Source of the DNA: Manis javanica
Lineage: Eukaryota; Chordata; Mammalia; Pholidota; Manidae
Reading direction: 5' to 3'
DNA length: 64,000 nucleotides
Assembly: GCF_040802235.1 (NCBI RefSeq)
Contig: NC_133156.1
Location: forward strand, 24,881,343-24,945,342
Each line of letters starts with the position of its first letter. Position 1 is the stretch's first letter. The notes beneath the pieces were generated by a model that did no database searches, was not told where the DNA came from, and saw only the letters and a list, made by a program, of their open reading frames with translations. Below, piece by piece: positions 11,750-25,500 of this stretch. The translations under genes were made by a program, and so were the position numbers.

Positions 11750-12300
11750 AACAACATGGTGCTAGCAAAGAGTTAAAGAGGGCATTCTGTATGCAGTGGG
11801 CTCCTATGAAGTCACTGATTAATATAATTAAAAGCCTGAGTTAATTGCATTACTTTCCATTAGCTTTCATTGTATACCTCCCTTCCAGGGAGCCGGCTAC
11901 CTATCCCCACCGGGCTCCGGTCCCACGTTTATCCAAGTGAGATGGCTGCTTTCAAAACTGAACCTTCCATCAATCCCCTATTAATTAGCTAAATGCCGCA
12001 TCAGATTGTGCATTCATGCCCGCCAGCTAGGCAGGAGCATCTGGAGAGCAGAGCTCACCACCGTCTTGACTGGTCCTCCAGCCTGGTTATTGGTATTCCA
12101 GGACAGGTCAGTTTACTGTAATTTGAAATTGATCTGCTGTCCCATTAGGAATTGGCCGATCAATACCAAGTGAATTAGAGTTTTGTGATCTGATTAACTC
12201 CCCATTATTTTCTACCCTGGCTGATTTAGAATGCATGATGAGACAATATTCCAGTTTCTTTGCTTTATCCCAGTTTAAGTGAAATATAGACATCTACGGA
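11750..12300. promoter_or_regulatory. Candidate conserved non-coding element (possible enhancer)
   Basis: The stretch is free of repeats and rich in homeodomain-type sites: 'TTAATTGCATTA' near 11841, 'CTATTAATTAGCTAAATG' near 11978, and 'GATTAACTCCCCATTA' near 12191. These are interleaved with moderately GC-rich segments such as 'GGGAGCCGGCTACC'. Reading frames are short and closed. This texture is typical of deeply conserved developmental enhancers. The call is inference from composition only; conservation cannot be seen from one genome. Confidence 0.35.
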
Positions 12301-15300
12301 AGCAGTGCCTGTGCATTTGATTTGGCTCTGCTGTAGTAAAGTCAAACAGCATGAGTATCTCCCTCATCAAGGCAGTCTTAAGGGACTGACAGCTGCCCCC
12401 TGCACACCACGTGAAGAGCTGTGAGTGGCAAGGCGGAGAAGCAGGGCGTGCATGCTGCTCATCTCTCCTCTTCGGCTTTCTCAAAAAGGGAGGATGGCTG
12501 GATCTGGAGGACTTTGCGAGGCAGCCTCAGATACCACAGGCAGGGCTTAGGGCTTCAGGCCCTCCAGTCTACCCTCTCCCCCTCCGCCCAGCTACTAGCT
12601 TGAAACCCGTATGTAGAGAAGTACTGTTCTAAAAATAAAAATATCACTTAGATATTTTTAAAAATGTTGAGTTGGAGGCCATGTGGTTATTAAGTTCCCT
12701 GCCTCTGGACATTCAGACTAAGAGTGTCCAGACACTTCAGACTAGACACGGTATTTATTCTCCCTGAGCCTTGACTTTCTCAGCTATACCTTTGAGATGA
12801 TAGAACTTGGATTGCTGGGAAGTCAAAACGAGGCACTCCATTAGGAACTCGGCAGAGCGCTGTGCCCTTGCTAAGGTCTCAAGTGTTTGCATGGATGCTG
12901 CCCGTGTTGCAGATGCTTGTCTTCTAGTATTATTGTTAGGAAAGTTGGGAAACTAAGGCATTTCAGGCAGAAGGATGCTTCTGAGTAAAAGCAGAGAGAT
13001 AGGAAGAAATTTCCTGCCCTTGGGTATGAAGATTTGTTGACAAGAAAGGCTGTAGATATTTAGTGCTTAGAGAGAGATTCTCAAGCAAAGGAATCAAGTG
13101 CTCAGAAAATTAAGAGAGCTGGTGAAATCATGCCCCATTCCTGTTTTTAAGTGTTAAATATCAAAATGAGTCCAGTGTGTGTCTGAGTCTGGTGTCTGTG
13201 TATTTCCCACTAAACCCACATGCAGAACTCTGTAAAGTGGCTGCCGTTTTGTTCTCAGGAGGTGGGTGAATCAGCCATTTGGTCCTCTAGGAATGTGGGC
13301 TGCTGGCTCTTATTCAGAAGAGCGGTGTGACATTAGCCATCTTTTTTATCTGGAAGTATGACACCAGTTTTGGCTCTGTGTCTAGTCACCTAGTCATTTC
13401 CTAAGTTTGACCAAGTAGAAATGTGAGAAGATGGGATTTGGTCCTTCTGACAGGGACTAGGGTTTGCTGATATACATGATCCTTTAACTGGTCTCCTTGC
13501 CCTTGATCTTCACTCAGCCACCTACTTCCAGCCACCTAAGACCTTAGTGAGTTATCCAACTAGGGTACACTTCAGAGTAGGCCACCTCTCAACTCATTCC
13601 TGCAGCAAGTCTCCAAAGCCAGTGAAAATTGCTTATCCTTGTTTTTATGTGTACCATCTGAATCGACCCTCCAGTTTTATTCCTTTAAGTCCTTCTGACA
13701 CACCCTATGCTCCTACCACCCTAAACAGCAAGCAGCACTTTCCACCTACTCCCCCCCCCCCACGACAGAAAACCCTCACATGCACACTATGTTTTGGCCC
13801 CTCGAAATATTTCTTCAACTTACAATGCCCACCTCCTATTGTGATTATCAAGAGTCTGGGTTTATGTGTGGGGTAAGTGTAGTAATAACTGGGAAATACC
13901 AGGATTATTTGTACTTTTCGCAGAGATGACCTGTGTGTCTTTAAATTTGCCTTGATTTTGCCACTTTGTCAAGAGTGGAAGTGGATAGATTAGAAATCTC
14001 TGTGGGGCTAGGATGGAGGGCTTGATAGGTATAATCTAGGGTTTCAACTTTCTAGTTAAGAATATTACAACTGTAGGGGCAGTTTGCAACCCCATGTAAC
14101 CAGTTTTCAGACCTTAATCAATCTTAAAATTTCAGAAAACTTCTGGTATGTAAATGCAGAATAAAATGTTTTCTAAGCCAGAGGAGAGAACTGTATCACT
14201 CTTGCTCCCTGCAAACAAATGCATGTTGACTGTAAACCTGTAAAAAATGTGAGTTGAGTGATTTAACAGAGTTGGTCATTGAACTTGTTAACAGCAGATG
14301 TCAGGTAAGAAAAACAGCAGATGAATGTAGACTGGAGGAGGAACAATGGCTGCTGACAAAGGGAGGAGTGACAGATGACAAGGAGGGAGGGCCCAGCGAG
14401 GACTGCAGACTCACCGAGTATGAAGCTGTCTGGGAACAAAAACAGACAAAAAGAAACATACACCCTACCACCTCGGGAGCCCTTAGGGGAGTTATCATAC
14501 ACACCGATGCTCAGGATTGTTAGTCAGCAACCGGTTATCATATGCCCACTATGTGCCAGATTCCATTCCAGGAAATCAAGGGGAGTAGAGTATTAATTAC
14601 AGTGCCTAGCTCTGAAAATATTTACTATCTGTGAACCTACATCAGCCAAGGTAAAGTTGTGTATATTAAACTCTTTACAAAATCAGGAGCATGTATAGAA
14701 ACTATTATGAGGTTTTTCTCTTCAAAACATATAAAATCCTTCAGCCACTTACAAAATAAATGTGTTTACCACTTTCTCAAAGATGCCATTTCCTGCCAAT
14801 GCTAATAATAATGGAGGCATTTCAGAATGATGGCCTAATAAAGTTCACACAGCTGTCTCTGTGTACAGACCCAGACGATACACAGCCATGATTTCTTAGC
14901 AGCTTCATAGGTCCATGTTCAGAAATGCAGCTCAGTTTAAATAGTTTCTCTCTTAATAGTTAGCTTATTTAAGAAAAGGAAGTATCTCATTCCAGATGCA
15001 TATTTTTCCCAAGATTCTCCTGGAACAGGACCACAGCTCTGTGCATAAGTGGGTCATTAGGCAAAACATGAGTAGAGCCTTGAAATAGATCAGGAAGCTG
15101 CAACCTCCTCTTTGCACTTCAGTCATTTGAACACTTTAATTGTTTTAGTCCATCAAGCCAGTCATTTAGAGTTGAGGAGTCTGAAAACATACTTATTTCA
15201 AAAGGCTTCTTTAGGGTGTTTTCCCTGGGGAAAGACCTCCTCTATAAAGGAACTTCAAGACGTTCAAGAAGATGGACTCTGTGTCTGCTGAGAGACAGGA

Positions 15301-16305
15301 GGGGTAGTCAGGCCGTGGCACAGTCCTTGGTGCTGTGGAGAAGGATGCACTGCCACCCACATCATATGGAAGATGTGGCCAAGCGTGAGTATATCCGGAG
15401 ACTTAGAAAAGCATAGGAAGAACCAGAGACAGCCATTTATTTAAAAGGGAAAAAAAGAATGTGTATCTTTATCTCAGTGTCTACCAAATTTCTTTGAGGA
15501 AAAAAATGAGAATAGGAGGAAATTAAGAGTAGAAAAGGCTGTTACAACTGCTTGGCCATTCTGGCCTCCTAAAATATGAGGCAGGTCAGGAAAAATGTAG
15601 TAAGAATGATGAATTGGAGTCAGGAAATGTAGGTTCAACTATAGATGTTGCTGCTAACACCCTCACTACTCGACTTTGAGAACGACGTTCCCCTCTCAGA
15701 GCGTCCACCTCTTGCCAGTGATATGAGAGTTAGGCAAAGCCTCTGTGGGTCCTTCCACTCCTGGCTTTCTGGGGTGCAGTAATGAGTCAAAACAATGATC
15801 TTGTGTTTTGATGTCTAATATATAATGAAAGGCATACAGTGACGTGACCCATAAATTCTGCTTAACTTTAAATGTGAATGAGATGCAAATATAGAATGAA
15901 AAATTAGGGTGAAAATAATTACTGTGTGTAGACCAGGAAGTATGTGGTTGAATGAATCTTGCACAAGCTGAAATAGCACTGAAAAATGCAGGGAGAAGTA
16001 GACACTACTGTAGTCTGGGCTTTCTCTTCATTGGTATAACTTTTTCTGTTCTATGTTTATGCCCACTCTTAGAGAGGGGACAGATGTCTCAGATCCTACA
16101 TGGGACTAGGTGGCACCAGCACTTAAAGGAACATGAGACCAACCAAGTACTCGGAGAATGGGCTTAGTTAGATTTAAAGATTTATATCCATAGACCTGAG
16201 TATATAGGGCCTCTGGTCCATCAGAGGTAGCATCTACTTGTCCTGAGAGAAAGGACAATTTGACCAATTGTTACATATAAATCTTAGGTGAAAAACCAGT
16301 CCGTA
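12301..16305. other. Non-coding stretch with scattered repeat debris
   Basis: There is a C-run at about 13750-13761 and a possible degraded MIR near 15640-15760. 'CACTATGTGCCAGATTCC' near 14547 is another MIR/L2-like phrase. Reading frames of up to about 109 codons (13547-13876, across the C-run) and 89 codons (14254-14523) show no family resemblance and no conserved splice context. I would not annotate them as genes. Confidence 0.45.
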
Positions 16306-16309
16306 AGCC

Positions 16310-16560
16310 AGGGAATGTGTGACTGCTAAGTGCCACAATCTGTGTTAGCACTTGATGTATTCTCTTTCATTAACCCTTAGACTGGACGCAATCTATCACA
16401 ATACAGTTCTTGAATGTTATTTGATTTCTGATTCTGTTTTGTAAAATGGGGAAATTGACTCTTGGAGGTTAAGTAAGGTTTTAAGAGCCAGAACTTAGCA
16501 TACACTGAAACTGAAAGGTTCCCTGACTCAGGGCCTGTTCCTTCCACAATACCATAGGAC
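16310..16560 (+). repeat. MIR element
   Basis: 'TAAGTGCCACAATCTGTGTT', 'TTTCATTAACCCTTAG', 'TTTTGTAAAATGGGG' and 'GGAGGTTAAGTAAGG' occur in consensus MIR order and orientation. It is one of the better preserved MIR copies in the window. Confidence 0.7.
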
Positions 16561-16797
16561 TTTCTGGAAGCCCTAGTTCCCATTATAGCTCTGCCTTTAT
16601 TTAGCTGTGGTTTGGGAGAAATCACCCAAGTTCTTGATTCTCAGTTTGCTCAACTATTAAACATCACCAAGCCAACCAACCAAGTAAAACAAGTGAATAC
16701 ACAGCCTCTGCTGTTCTTCCACAGTTGGAGATCAGTTTTTACAGGTCTTCTGTAAAGACCATGGAAGGGTGCCTCTTGAAGACATGGAACATGGTGG

Positions 16798-18969
16798 CCC
16801 TCTGTGACCCCCTGCCACATTATACATGCTAATCATAATGTACGCTTACTTTCCCTCTCCCCTTATCCCTTCAATCCCAACTATCCACCCCAGTCCATTT
16901 CCCTTTGGCAACTGTTAGTACATTCTTGGGTTTTGTGAGACTGCTGCTGTTTCCTCCGTCAGTTTTTTCTTTGTTCTGATACTCCAATTATGAGTGAAAT
17001 CATTATATATACACAGATATGTAGGCAAGAACCACTAATGCTTGCTTGCTAAGATGATGCAGCTCCCCACGGCTGGGCAGTGCCTGCCATCTGGGGGTGG
17101 AGTTTGCAAGAGCAGCACTGTTGCCTGGAGATTCCATGATGTCACAGTGGTGCCTCTTTCCTAGGGACAGAATGTGTATGCTGAGAGGAGCAGCTGTGAT
17201 TCTGGTGAGGTGGATGCTGACCAACTTGACAGCATCAGGTAAAATGGAATCCAGACCCAAGGTACTGTGTGTTTCTTTTTATTTTGGTGTCAGTACGAAA
17301 CAGTTACAAGAGCAACATTATGGTTATTAGACTACCCCCATTACCAAGTCCCCACCTCATAGCCCATAAGAGTCACTGTCCATCAGCCCAGGAATATGCT
17401 GTAGAAGCGCTACTGATCTTCGCTGTGTTATACTGCCTTCCCCAAGCCAGCCACCTGCCCACATTATGTGTTCTACTTGCAATGACCCATTTTCCCTTTC
17501 TTCCCTCCCTTCGAACCCATCCTCCTCAGTCATATTCCCTTTCATAACCGTGAGTCCATTCTTGGGTTCTGTGAATCTAGTGCTGTTTTGTTCATTCAGT
17601 TTCTCTTGGTTCTCCTTTTCCAGATGCTAGTTAAATCATTTGATACTTGTCTTTCTCTGCGTGGCCTATTTCACTGAGCATAATACCTTCTGTCTCCATC
17701 CATGTTGCTGTAAATAGTTGGATGTGTTTTCTTCATCTGGCAGAATAATATTGCACTGTTCATCTTCTGATGGTCACTTAGCTTGACTATTTTGAATAGT
17801 GCTGTGATAAACATAGGGGTGCACATGTCTGTTATAAACTAGGTGGCTGCATTCTATTATTTTTTCTATATAAATGTATGTATTCATTTATGTACTTACT
17901 TATTCTTTATTTATTTATCATTAGTCAACAACTACATGAGTAACATGTTTACTAGACTCCCCCATCACCAATTTACCAAAAGTAAGGGACTAGGAAGGCT
18001 GGTTGGGAAGGGAGGGAGAAGGGTGTACAGGGGGCATTATGGTTAGCTCACATAATGTGTGGGAAAGTCCATGAGGAAGTCAGTATAGTACAGAGAGTTC
18101 AAGTAGTGATTCTATAGCATCTTGCTATGCTGATGGAGAGTGACTGTAATGGGGTATGTGGGGGGGACTTGATCTGGGGCGTGTAGTAACCATAATGTAG
18201 CTCATATAATTGTAGATTGGTTATTGTGAACAGTGCTGTGATAAACAGGGGTTCACGTGTCTTTTTTAAACTGGGCTGCTTCTTTCTTTCATTCTTTTCT
18301 TTGTGTATGTATGTATGTATTTATTTATTTATGCAATCATTCATTCATTTATCTGTCTTCTATCAATCTATCTTTCTATCTATCTATCTTTCTGTCGTTA
18401 ATATACAATTACATGAGTAACATTATGTTTACTAGACTCCCCCCATCACAAAGAGGCCCCCAGATATCCCATTGCAATCACGATCCATGAGCATAGTAAG
18501 ACACTGTAGAATCACTACTTGCTTCTCTGTGTTGCACAGCCCTCCCTGTGACCTCCCTCCCACATTGTACGTGGTTATTTTAATGTATGCTTTCTTTCCC
18601 TGTCCCCTTATCCCTCCATTCCCAACTATCCACCCCAGTCCCTTTCCTTTTGGTAACTGTTAGGCCTTTCTTAGTTTCTGTGAATCTGGTGCTGTTTTCC
18701 TCATTCAGTTTCTCTTGGTTCACCTTCTCCAGAGGTTAGTAAAATCATTTGATAGTTGTCTTTCTCCATCTGGCTTATTTCACAGAGCATAATACACTCT
18801 AGCTCTATTCATGTTGTTGTAAATGGTAGGATTTGTTCTTTTATTATGGCTGAATAATATTGCACTGTTTATCTTCTGATGGACACTTATCTTGGCTATT
18901 GTGAATAGTGCTGTGATAAACATAGGGGTGCACATGTTTTTTATAAACTGCTGCATTCTATTATCTATC

Positions 18970-19028
<59 letters not shown>

Positions 19029-19394
19029 ATTAATCTCTTGTTACATGGGTAACATTATGTTTACTAGACTCCCCCCATCACCAAATTACCAAAGTTAAGG
19101 GACTAGGAAGGCTGGCTGGGAAGGGAGGGAAAAGGGTTGAAAGGGGTCATTACGATTAGGTCACATAATGTGGGAGGGGTTCCACGGGGAAGTCAGTCTA
19201 GTACAGAGAATAAAGGAGTGATTCTATAGCAACTTACTAAGCTGATGGACAGTGACTGTAATGGGGTATGTGGTAGCGGGGGGACTTGATGATCTGGGGA
19301 GTCTGCTAACCATAATGTTGCTCATATAATTGTTGATTAATGATACTGAAAAAAAAACCCGTATTCCTGACTAGATAACGATTATACCCAGGAT
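16798..19394 (-). repeat. Diverged, inverted relative of the macrosatellite: L1 3'-end pieces (left part)
   Basis: The block holds several L1 3'-end pieces mostly in reverse orientation, joined by tetranucleotide repeats. The hallmark 'GATAAACATAGGGGTGCACA' occurs at about 17808 and 18916. A roughly 215-bp non-L1 module lies at about 17047-17262 and matches 24296-24505 and 38547-38762. Some pieces carry the 3' UTR in the opposite direction, as at 17930-18210, the same mixed orientation seen in the array units. Sequence divergence from the array is obvious by eye, so this is an old copy outside the homogenised array. Confidence 0.8.
18970..19028. repeat. (TATC)n microsatellite
   Basis: An almost perfect run of TATC, about 15 units. 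It lies in the simple-repeat linker of an L1 3'-end piece. The corresponding linkers in the array carry GATA, GAAT, AAAT and GGAA runs. Confidence 0.95.
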
Positions 19395-19404
19395 AAAAAA
19401 AAAA

Positions 19405-20110
19405 GATCGGAGAGGCGAGGGTTGCAGCAGCGTGAGCTCATGGCGGGCGTCCCGCCACTCCTTGAAAGCTGCTGCGCTCTCCCAGTCTGTCCGCAGGGCT
19501 TCCCCGGCCTCCCCCATCAGGCAGCGCGCGGCGGTGACCCCGGGGTCATTTTCCCAAGGCGCCTGCGTGGCATCCCCGCCGGCCTTCGGCCCTTGCGCGC
19601 CCTTGCGCCCGCACGTCCCTCCCGCCCTCGGTACCCTGAGGCCGCTTGGCTGCCAAGCCGTGGTCCCCCTGGGCCCTCCTCCAGGGCGACCTCTGGGAAC
19701 CTCAGGGCCGGGGACCTGCGAGTGCGAGCCGCTGGGGCTGCACAGATGAGCGAGGCCGGCGCGGGCGCGGGCTCCAGGAGCGCTCGAGGGTAGGCCTCCT
19801 GCCCCGCCTCGCCCTGAAGAACGCTCCTTCCTCCCCAAGAAGTGGCGAACCGCCTGCTGCCGCCGCCGCCTCCGCGTCCACCGCCTCTCCCTCCATCGCC
19901 GCTGCTCCCGCGTCCACCGCCGCTGCCCCCGCCGAAGTTCCCTGAGGGCCTTCACACGGAGGAAGGGTACAGGTAAGGGGGCGGCCCTGCGAGAGCGGCC
20001 GCTGACAGCTCCCCGGGCCCGCGCGCCTGCCCCTCATCGCCGCCTGGCTCCACCTCGGGGCGCCCTTGCCTCGCTCGCGCCCACCTCCCGAGCTGCGTGC
20101 CTGCAATTGT
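19405..20110 (-). repeat. GC-rich CpG module, diverged inverted copy
   Basis: About 700 bp of very GC- and CpG-rich sequence bounded by an A-run (19395-19404). Read on the minus strand it aligns in order with the array modules. It begins with 'ACAATTGCAGGC' (reverse of 20099-20110) and contains the 14-bp palindrome TGACCCCGGGGTCA (19535-19548). It then runs through 'CAGGCAGCGCG'/'GGGGGAGGCCGGGG'-type blocks to the GC-rich end. The GCC/GGC-rich part (about 19855-19935) is imperfect. Open frames of up to 194 codons exist in it, but they are low-complexity R/G/A/P strings without a domain. It may be a CpG island or a derived 5' region of a gene; the source is unknown. Confidence 0.8.
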
Positions 20111-20119
20111 AAGTTTTTA

Positions 20120-22516
20120 AGTGCTGCTAGATGATTCTAAAAGAAATAGTTTTATAATTGAGATAAATTGACAGATTGAATTTCGTTTTAGGTGTACTAC
20201 ATAATGATTTGATATATGTGTTATACATTGTGAAATTACGGCAGTAAGTTTAGTTAACATCCATCACTATATATAGCTAGGATTCTTTCCTTGGGATGAG
20301 AACTTTTAATATCTACTCTCTCAACATTTAAATATACAAATGCAACATTGTTAACTATATTCACCATGCTGTATATTACATCCCAGGACTTGTGCATCTG
20401 GTACCTGAAAGTTTGTAACTTCTGACCTTCACCCATCGTGCCTACCCCCTACCCCTCCTCATGCCCGCCTTCTCTGGTATTCACCAATGTGTTCTGTATA
20501 TGTATGAATTCTCCCTTTGTTGTTCTGTTTTGTTTTAGATTCCAAATGTAAGTGATATCATACAGTATTTGACTTAGTTCACTTAGGGTACATCCATGTT
20601 GTTACAAATGGCAGAATTTCCATTTATTGATAACTGAATAATATCACATTGTGTATATATATATATACAACATTTTCTTTGTCCATTCATCCATCAGTGG
20701 ACACTTAAGATTGTTTCCTTGTCCTGGCTATTGGAATAATGCTGCACTGAACAGAGCACAATTTTAAGATTGTGATTTCACCTCCTTTGAAATACTCAGA
20801 AGTGGAATTGCTGGATCATGTGGTAGTTCCATTTTTTATTTTTTACTGAAGCTCCATACTGTTTTAGATAGCAGCAGGACCAGTTAACCTTCTAACAGTG
20901 CACCAGAAGGGAACCCTTCTCTCCACATCCTTGCCAACACTTGGTATTACTTGCCTTTGTGATAATAGACATTCTAACAGGTATGAGGTGATATCTCATT
21001 GTGATTTTGATTTGCATTTCCTTCATGATTAGTGATACAGAGCACCTTTTCATGTGCCCCTTGGCAATTTGTATGTGTCCTTTGGAAAAATATCCATTTA
21101 CATCCCTGCCCGTTTAGTAATTGGGTTGTTTGGTGGGTTTTCTCCCCTACTGAATCACATTAATTCTTCCTATATTTTAGATATTAATCCCTTATCAGAT
21201 ATGTGGTTTGAAAATATTTTCTCTCAGTCTATAGATTGTCTTCTTTATTTTGTTGATTGCTTCCTTTGCTGTACAGAACCCTTTTAGTGTGAGAGAACCC
21301 TACTTTTTGTTTTTACTTTTGTTGCCTTCTTTCACTCTTGGTGTCAAGTTCAAAAAACCATCAAGTCCAGTGTCAGTGAGCTTATGCTCTTATGTTTTCT
21401 TCTAGGAAGTTCATGACTTTAGGCCTTAATGTTTCAGTCTTTGGTCCATTTTGAGTTTCTTTTTGTGTATGGTGTAAGATAATCATCCAGTTTTGTTATT
21501 TCGCTGTGCAGTTTTCCCAACCATTTGTTCAAAAGACTGTCCTTTCCCACTGTATATTCCTGGCTCCTTTGTTGTAAGTTAATTAACCCTGTATGACTGG
21601 GTTTATCTCTGAGCTCTCTATTCTGTTCCGTGGATCTCAGTCTCTGTATTGTACTGTTTTGATTATTATAGCTTTATTGATACAGTTTGAAATCAGGGAG
21701 CTTGATGCCTCCAGCTTTGTCCTTGTTCTTTCTCAAAATTTCTTTGGCTATTCAGACTTTCGTGGTTCCATACGCATTTTAGGTTCGTGCTACTTCCATG
21801 AAAAATGCCACGGGGGTTTTGGTAAGGGGTTACATTGAATCTGTGGATTGCTTTGTGTAGTATGTGGTGATAATCGTTTCAGTCTAGGAGCACAGACTCT
21901 TTCCATTTCTTTACCTATTCTTCAGCTTCTTTCATCAGTGTCTTACAGTTCTCAGCATACAGATTTTTCCACCTCATTGGTTAGATTTATTCGTGGGTAT
22001 TTTATTATTTTCAATGCAGTTATAAATGGGAGTAGTTTCTTAATATCTCTTTCTGATAGTTCACAATTAGTGTGTAGAAATACAGCTGAGTTTTGTATAT
22101 TGATTTTACATTCTCAATATTATTGACTGCATTCAGTTAGTTGTATTAGCTTTTTGAGTCTTCAGTGTTTTATGTGCATGTGATATACATATAATGATGG
22201 TTTTGCTTTTTTTGTTCTTATTTGCTTGCCTTTTGTTTCTTTTTCTTGCTTAATTGCTCTGGGTAGGACTTCTATGACTTTGTTGAATAAAAATGCAGGA
22301 GTGGCACCCTTATCTTGTTGCTGATCTTAGAGGAAAAGCTTTCAGTTTTTCACATTGTGGATGATGTTAGCTGTTGTCTTACCACATATGACTTCTATTA
22401 TGTTGAGGTATATTCCCTCCATACGTACTTTGTTGAGAGTTTTTGTCATGAATACATATTGAAGGATTTCTCAAATGCTTTTTCTGTATCTCTTGAGATG
22501 ATTGTATGATATATTT
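20120..22516 (-). mobile_element. Old L1 fragment: 3' UTR and ORF2 part
   Basis: The reverse strand carries typical L1 ORF2 distal sequence. 'GAGGTGATATCTCATTGTGA' and 'TTTGATTTGCATTTCC' lie near 20985-21020, and 'GAGTGGCACCCTTATCTTG' near 22300. The 3' UTR is at 20160-20500. The frame is broken by many stops, so it makes no intact reverse transcriptase. It occupies the same place relative to the CpG module as the shorter L1 ORF2 tail does in each array unit, but it is a different, longer L1 copy. Confidence 0.85.
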
Positions 22517-25500
22517 TTTAAAGGTTTTTAAAAATTTTTATTAAGGTTCTATTGATATACACTCTTATGAAGGTTTCACATGAAAAACAATGTGGCTACT
22601 ACAGTTACCCATATAATCAAGTCTCCACCCATACCCCAATGCAGTCACTGTCCATCAGTGCAGCAAGGTGTCACAGATCACTATTTACCTTCTCTGTGCT
22701 ACAGTGTTTTCCCCATGATTCCCCACCACATGTATACTAAGCATAAAGCCCCTCCATCCCCTTCTCCCTCCCTCCCTCCCCACCAGCTCACCCACACCAC
22801 TCTCCTCTGGTAACCACTAGTGACTTCTTGGAGTCTCTGAGTCTGCTGCTATTTTGTTCCTTCAGTTTTGCTTTTTGGTTATACTCCAGAAATGAGGGAA
22901 ATCATTTGGCACTTGTCTTTCTGCACCCAGCTTATTTCAATGAGCATAATAACTTCCAGCACCATACATGTTGTTCAAATGGTAGAATTTGTTTTCTTCT
23001 TAAGGCTGAATAATATTCCATTGTGTATATGTACCACATCTTCTTTACCCATACACCAACTCATGAACACTTAGCATGGCTACTGTGAATAGTGCTGTGA
23101 GAGACATAGTGGTGCATGTGTCTTTTCTAAACTTGGCTGCTGCATTCTTTTTTTTCTTTTCTTTCATTTCATTTCATTTTATGTTATTTTATTTTATTTA
23201 TTTAGTTTTATTTTGGTATTATTAATCTACAATTACATGGAGAACATTATGTTTGGTAGACTTCCCCCTTCACCAAGTACCGCCCACAAACCCTGTGACA
23301 GTCACTGTCCATGAGCATAGTAAGATGCTGTAGAATCACTCCTTGTCTTCTCTGTATTACACATCCCTCCCAGTGCCCCCTCCTACATTATACATGGTAA
23401 TCGTAATGCCCCCTTTCTTTTCCGTCCCTTGCCACCCATCCTCTGAAGTCCCTTTCCCTTTGCTAACTGTTAGTCCACTCTTGGTTTCTGTGATTCTGCT
23501 GCTGTTTTGTTCCTTCAGTTTTTCTTTGCTCTTTTACTCCACATATGAGTTAAATCTTTTGGTACTTGTCTTTCTCCACCCAGCTTACTTCACTGTGCAT
23601 AGTACCGTCTATCTCCATCCACGTTGTTTGCAAATGGTAAGATTGGTTTTCTTCTTATGGCGGAATAATATTGCATTGTGTATATGTACTACATCTTTAT
23701 TGATGCATCTACTGATGGACACTTTGCTTGTCTATTGTGAATAATGCTGTGATAAACATAGGGGTGCACATGTCTCTATAAAACTGTGGTGCTGCATTCT
23801 GTCTTATCTATGTATCTATCTATTTTCTATAGTCTATCATCTATTTTTCTATCTATCTAATCTGTCTATTTATCACCTATATCTGTCTATTTATTTATAA
23901 TTAATCTACAATTAAATGAGTAACATTATGTTTACTCAAGTCCCCCCATCACCAAGGTCCCCCAAGATACCCCATTGCCATCACTGCCCTTCAGTATAGT
24001 AAGATACTGTAGAATCACTACTTGTCTTCTCTGTGTTGTACAGCCCACCCTGTTCCCCCCTCCCACATTATATATGCTGATTCTAATGTGCCCATTGTTC
24101 CCCCCATCCTGATCCCTTCATTCCCACCCATCCACCCCAGTCCATTTCCCTTTGGTAACTTTTAGTCCATTCGAGGGTTTTGTGAGGCTGCTGCTGTTTT
24201 CTCATTCAGTTTTTTCTTTGTTCTGATACACCAATGATGAGTGATGTCATTATATATACATATATATGTAGGCAAGAATCACTAATGTTTGCTAAGATGA
24301 TGCAGCTCCCCACAGCTGGGCAGTACCCGCCATCTGGGGGTGGAGTTTGCAAGAGCAGCACTGTTGCCTGAAGATTCCATGATGGCACAGTGGTGCCTCT
24401 TTCCTAGAGACAGAATGTGTATGCTTAGAGGAGCAGCTGTGATTCTGGTGAGGTGGACACTGAACAACTTGACAGCATCAGGTAAAATGGAATCCAGACC
24501 CAAGGTACTGTGTGTTTCTTTTTATTTTGGTGTCAGTACGAAACAGTTACAAGAGCAACTTTGTGGTTACAAGACTACCCCCATTATCAAGTCCCCACCA
24601 CTTAGCCCGTAAGAGTCACTGTCCATCAGCCCAGGAATATGCTGTAGAAGCACTACTGATCTTTGCTGTGTTATACTGCCTTGCCCATGTGTGCCACCCA
24701 CCCACATTATGTGTGCTACTCATAATGCCCCATTTTCCCTCTCTTCCCTCCCTTCCAACCCATCCTTCTCAGTCACATTCCCTTTCGTAACCGTGAGTCC
24801 ATTTTTGGGTTCAGTGAGGCTGCTGCTGTCTTGTTCCTTCACTCTTTCTCTTTTTTCTGATACTTCATAGGTGAGTGAAATCATTTGATGCTTTTCATTC
24901 TCTGTGTGGCTTATTTCACTGAGTATACTACTCTCTAGCTCTGTCCATGTTGCTGTAAATGGTGGAATTTGTTTTTTTTATTATGGCTGAATAATATTGC
25001 CCTCTTCATCTTCTAATGGACACTTAGCTCGGCTGTTGTGAATAGTGCTGTGATAAACATAGGTGTGCATATGTCTTTCTTAAACTGGGCTGCTGCATTG
25101 TTTCTTTATGTATGTATGTATGTATGTATGTGTGTATGTATGTATTCATTCATTCATTCATTTGTTATCTATCTATAAATCTATCTATCTATCTATCTAT
25201 CTATCTGCCTATCTGTCTATCTTTCTGTCATTAGTATACAATTAGATGAGTAACATTATGTTTACTAGATTCCCCCCATCACAAAGATGCCCCCAGATAC
25301 CCCTTTGCAGTCAGTGTCCATGAGCATAGTAAGACACTGTAGAATCACTTCTTGTCTTCTCTGTGTTGTACAGCCCTCCCACATTATACATGCTAATCGT
25401 AATGTGCACTTTCTTTCCCTCTCCCCTTATCCCTCCATTCCCAACTGTCTACCCCAGTCCCTTTCCCTTTGTTAACTGTTAGACCATTCTTGGGTTCTGT

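Noticed and set aside
13547-13876. 109-codon frame
   Set aside because: It crosses a C-run (length-unstable), has no recognisable family and no splice or promoter context.
18970-19028. Possible CRISPR or telomere-like array
   Set aside because: Perfect TATC microsatellite with no spacers. No TTAGGG runs were found in the window. The genome is mammalian.
19371-19955. 194-codon minus-strand frame in the diverged CpG module
   Set aside because: Low-complexity R/G/A composition without a start context or domain. It runs through the A-run and into the flanking L1 linker.
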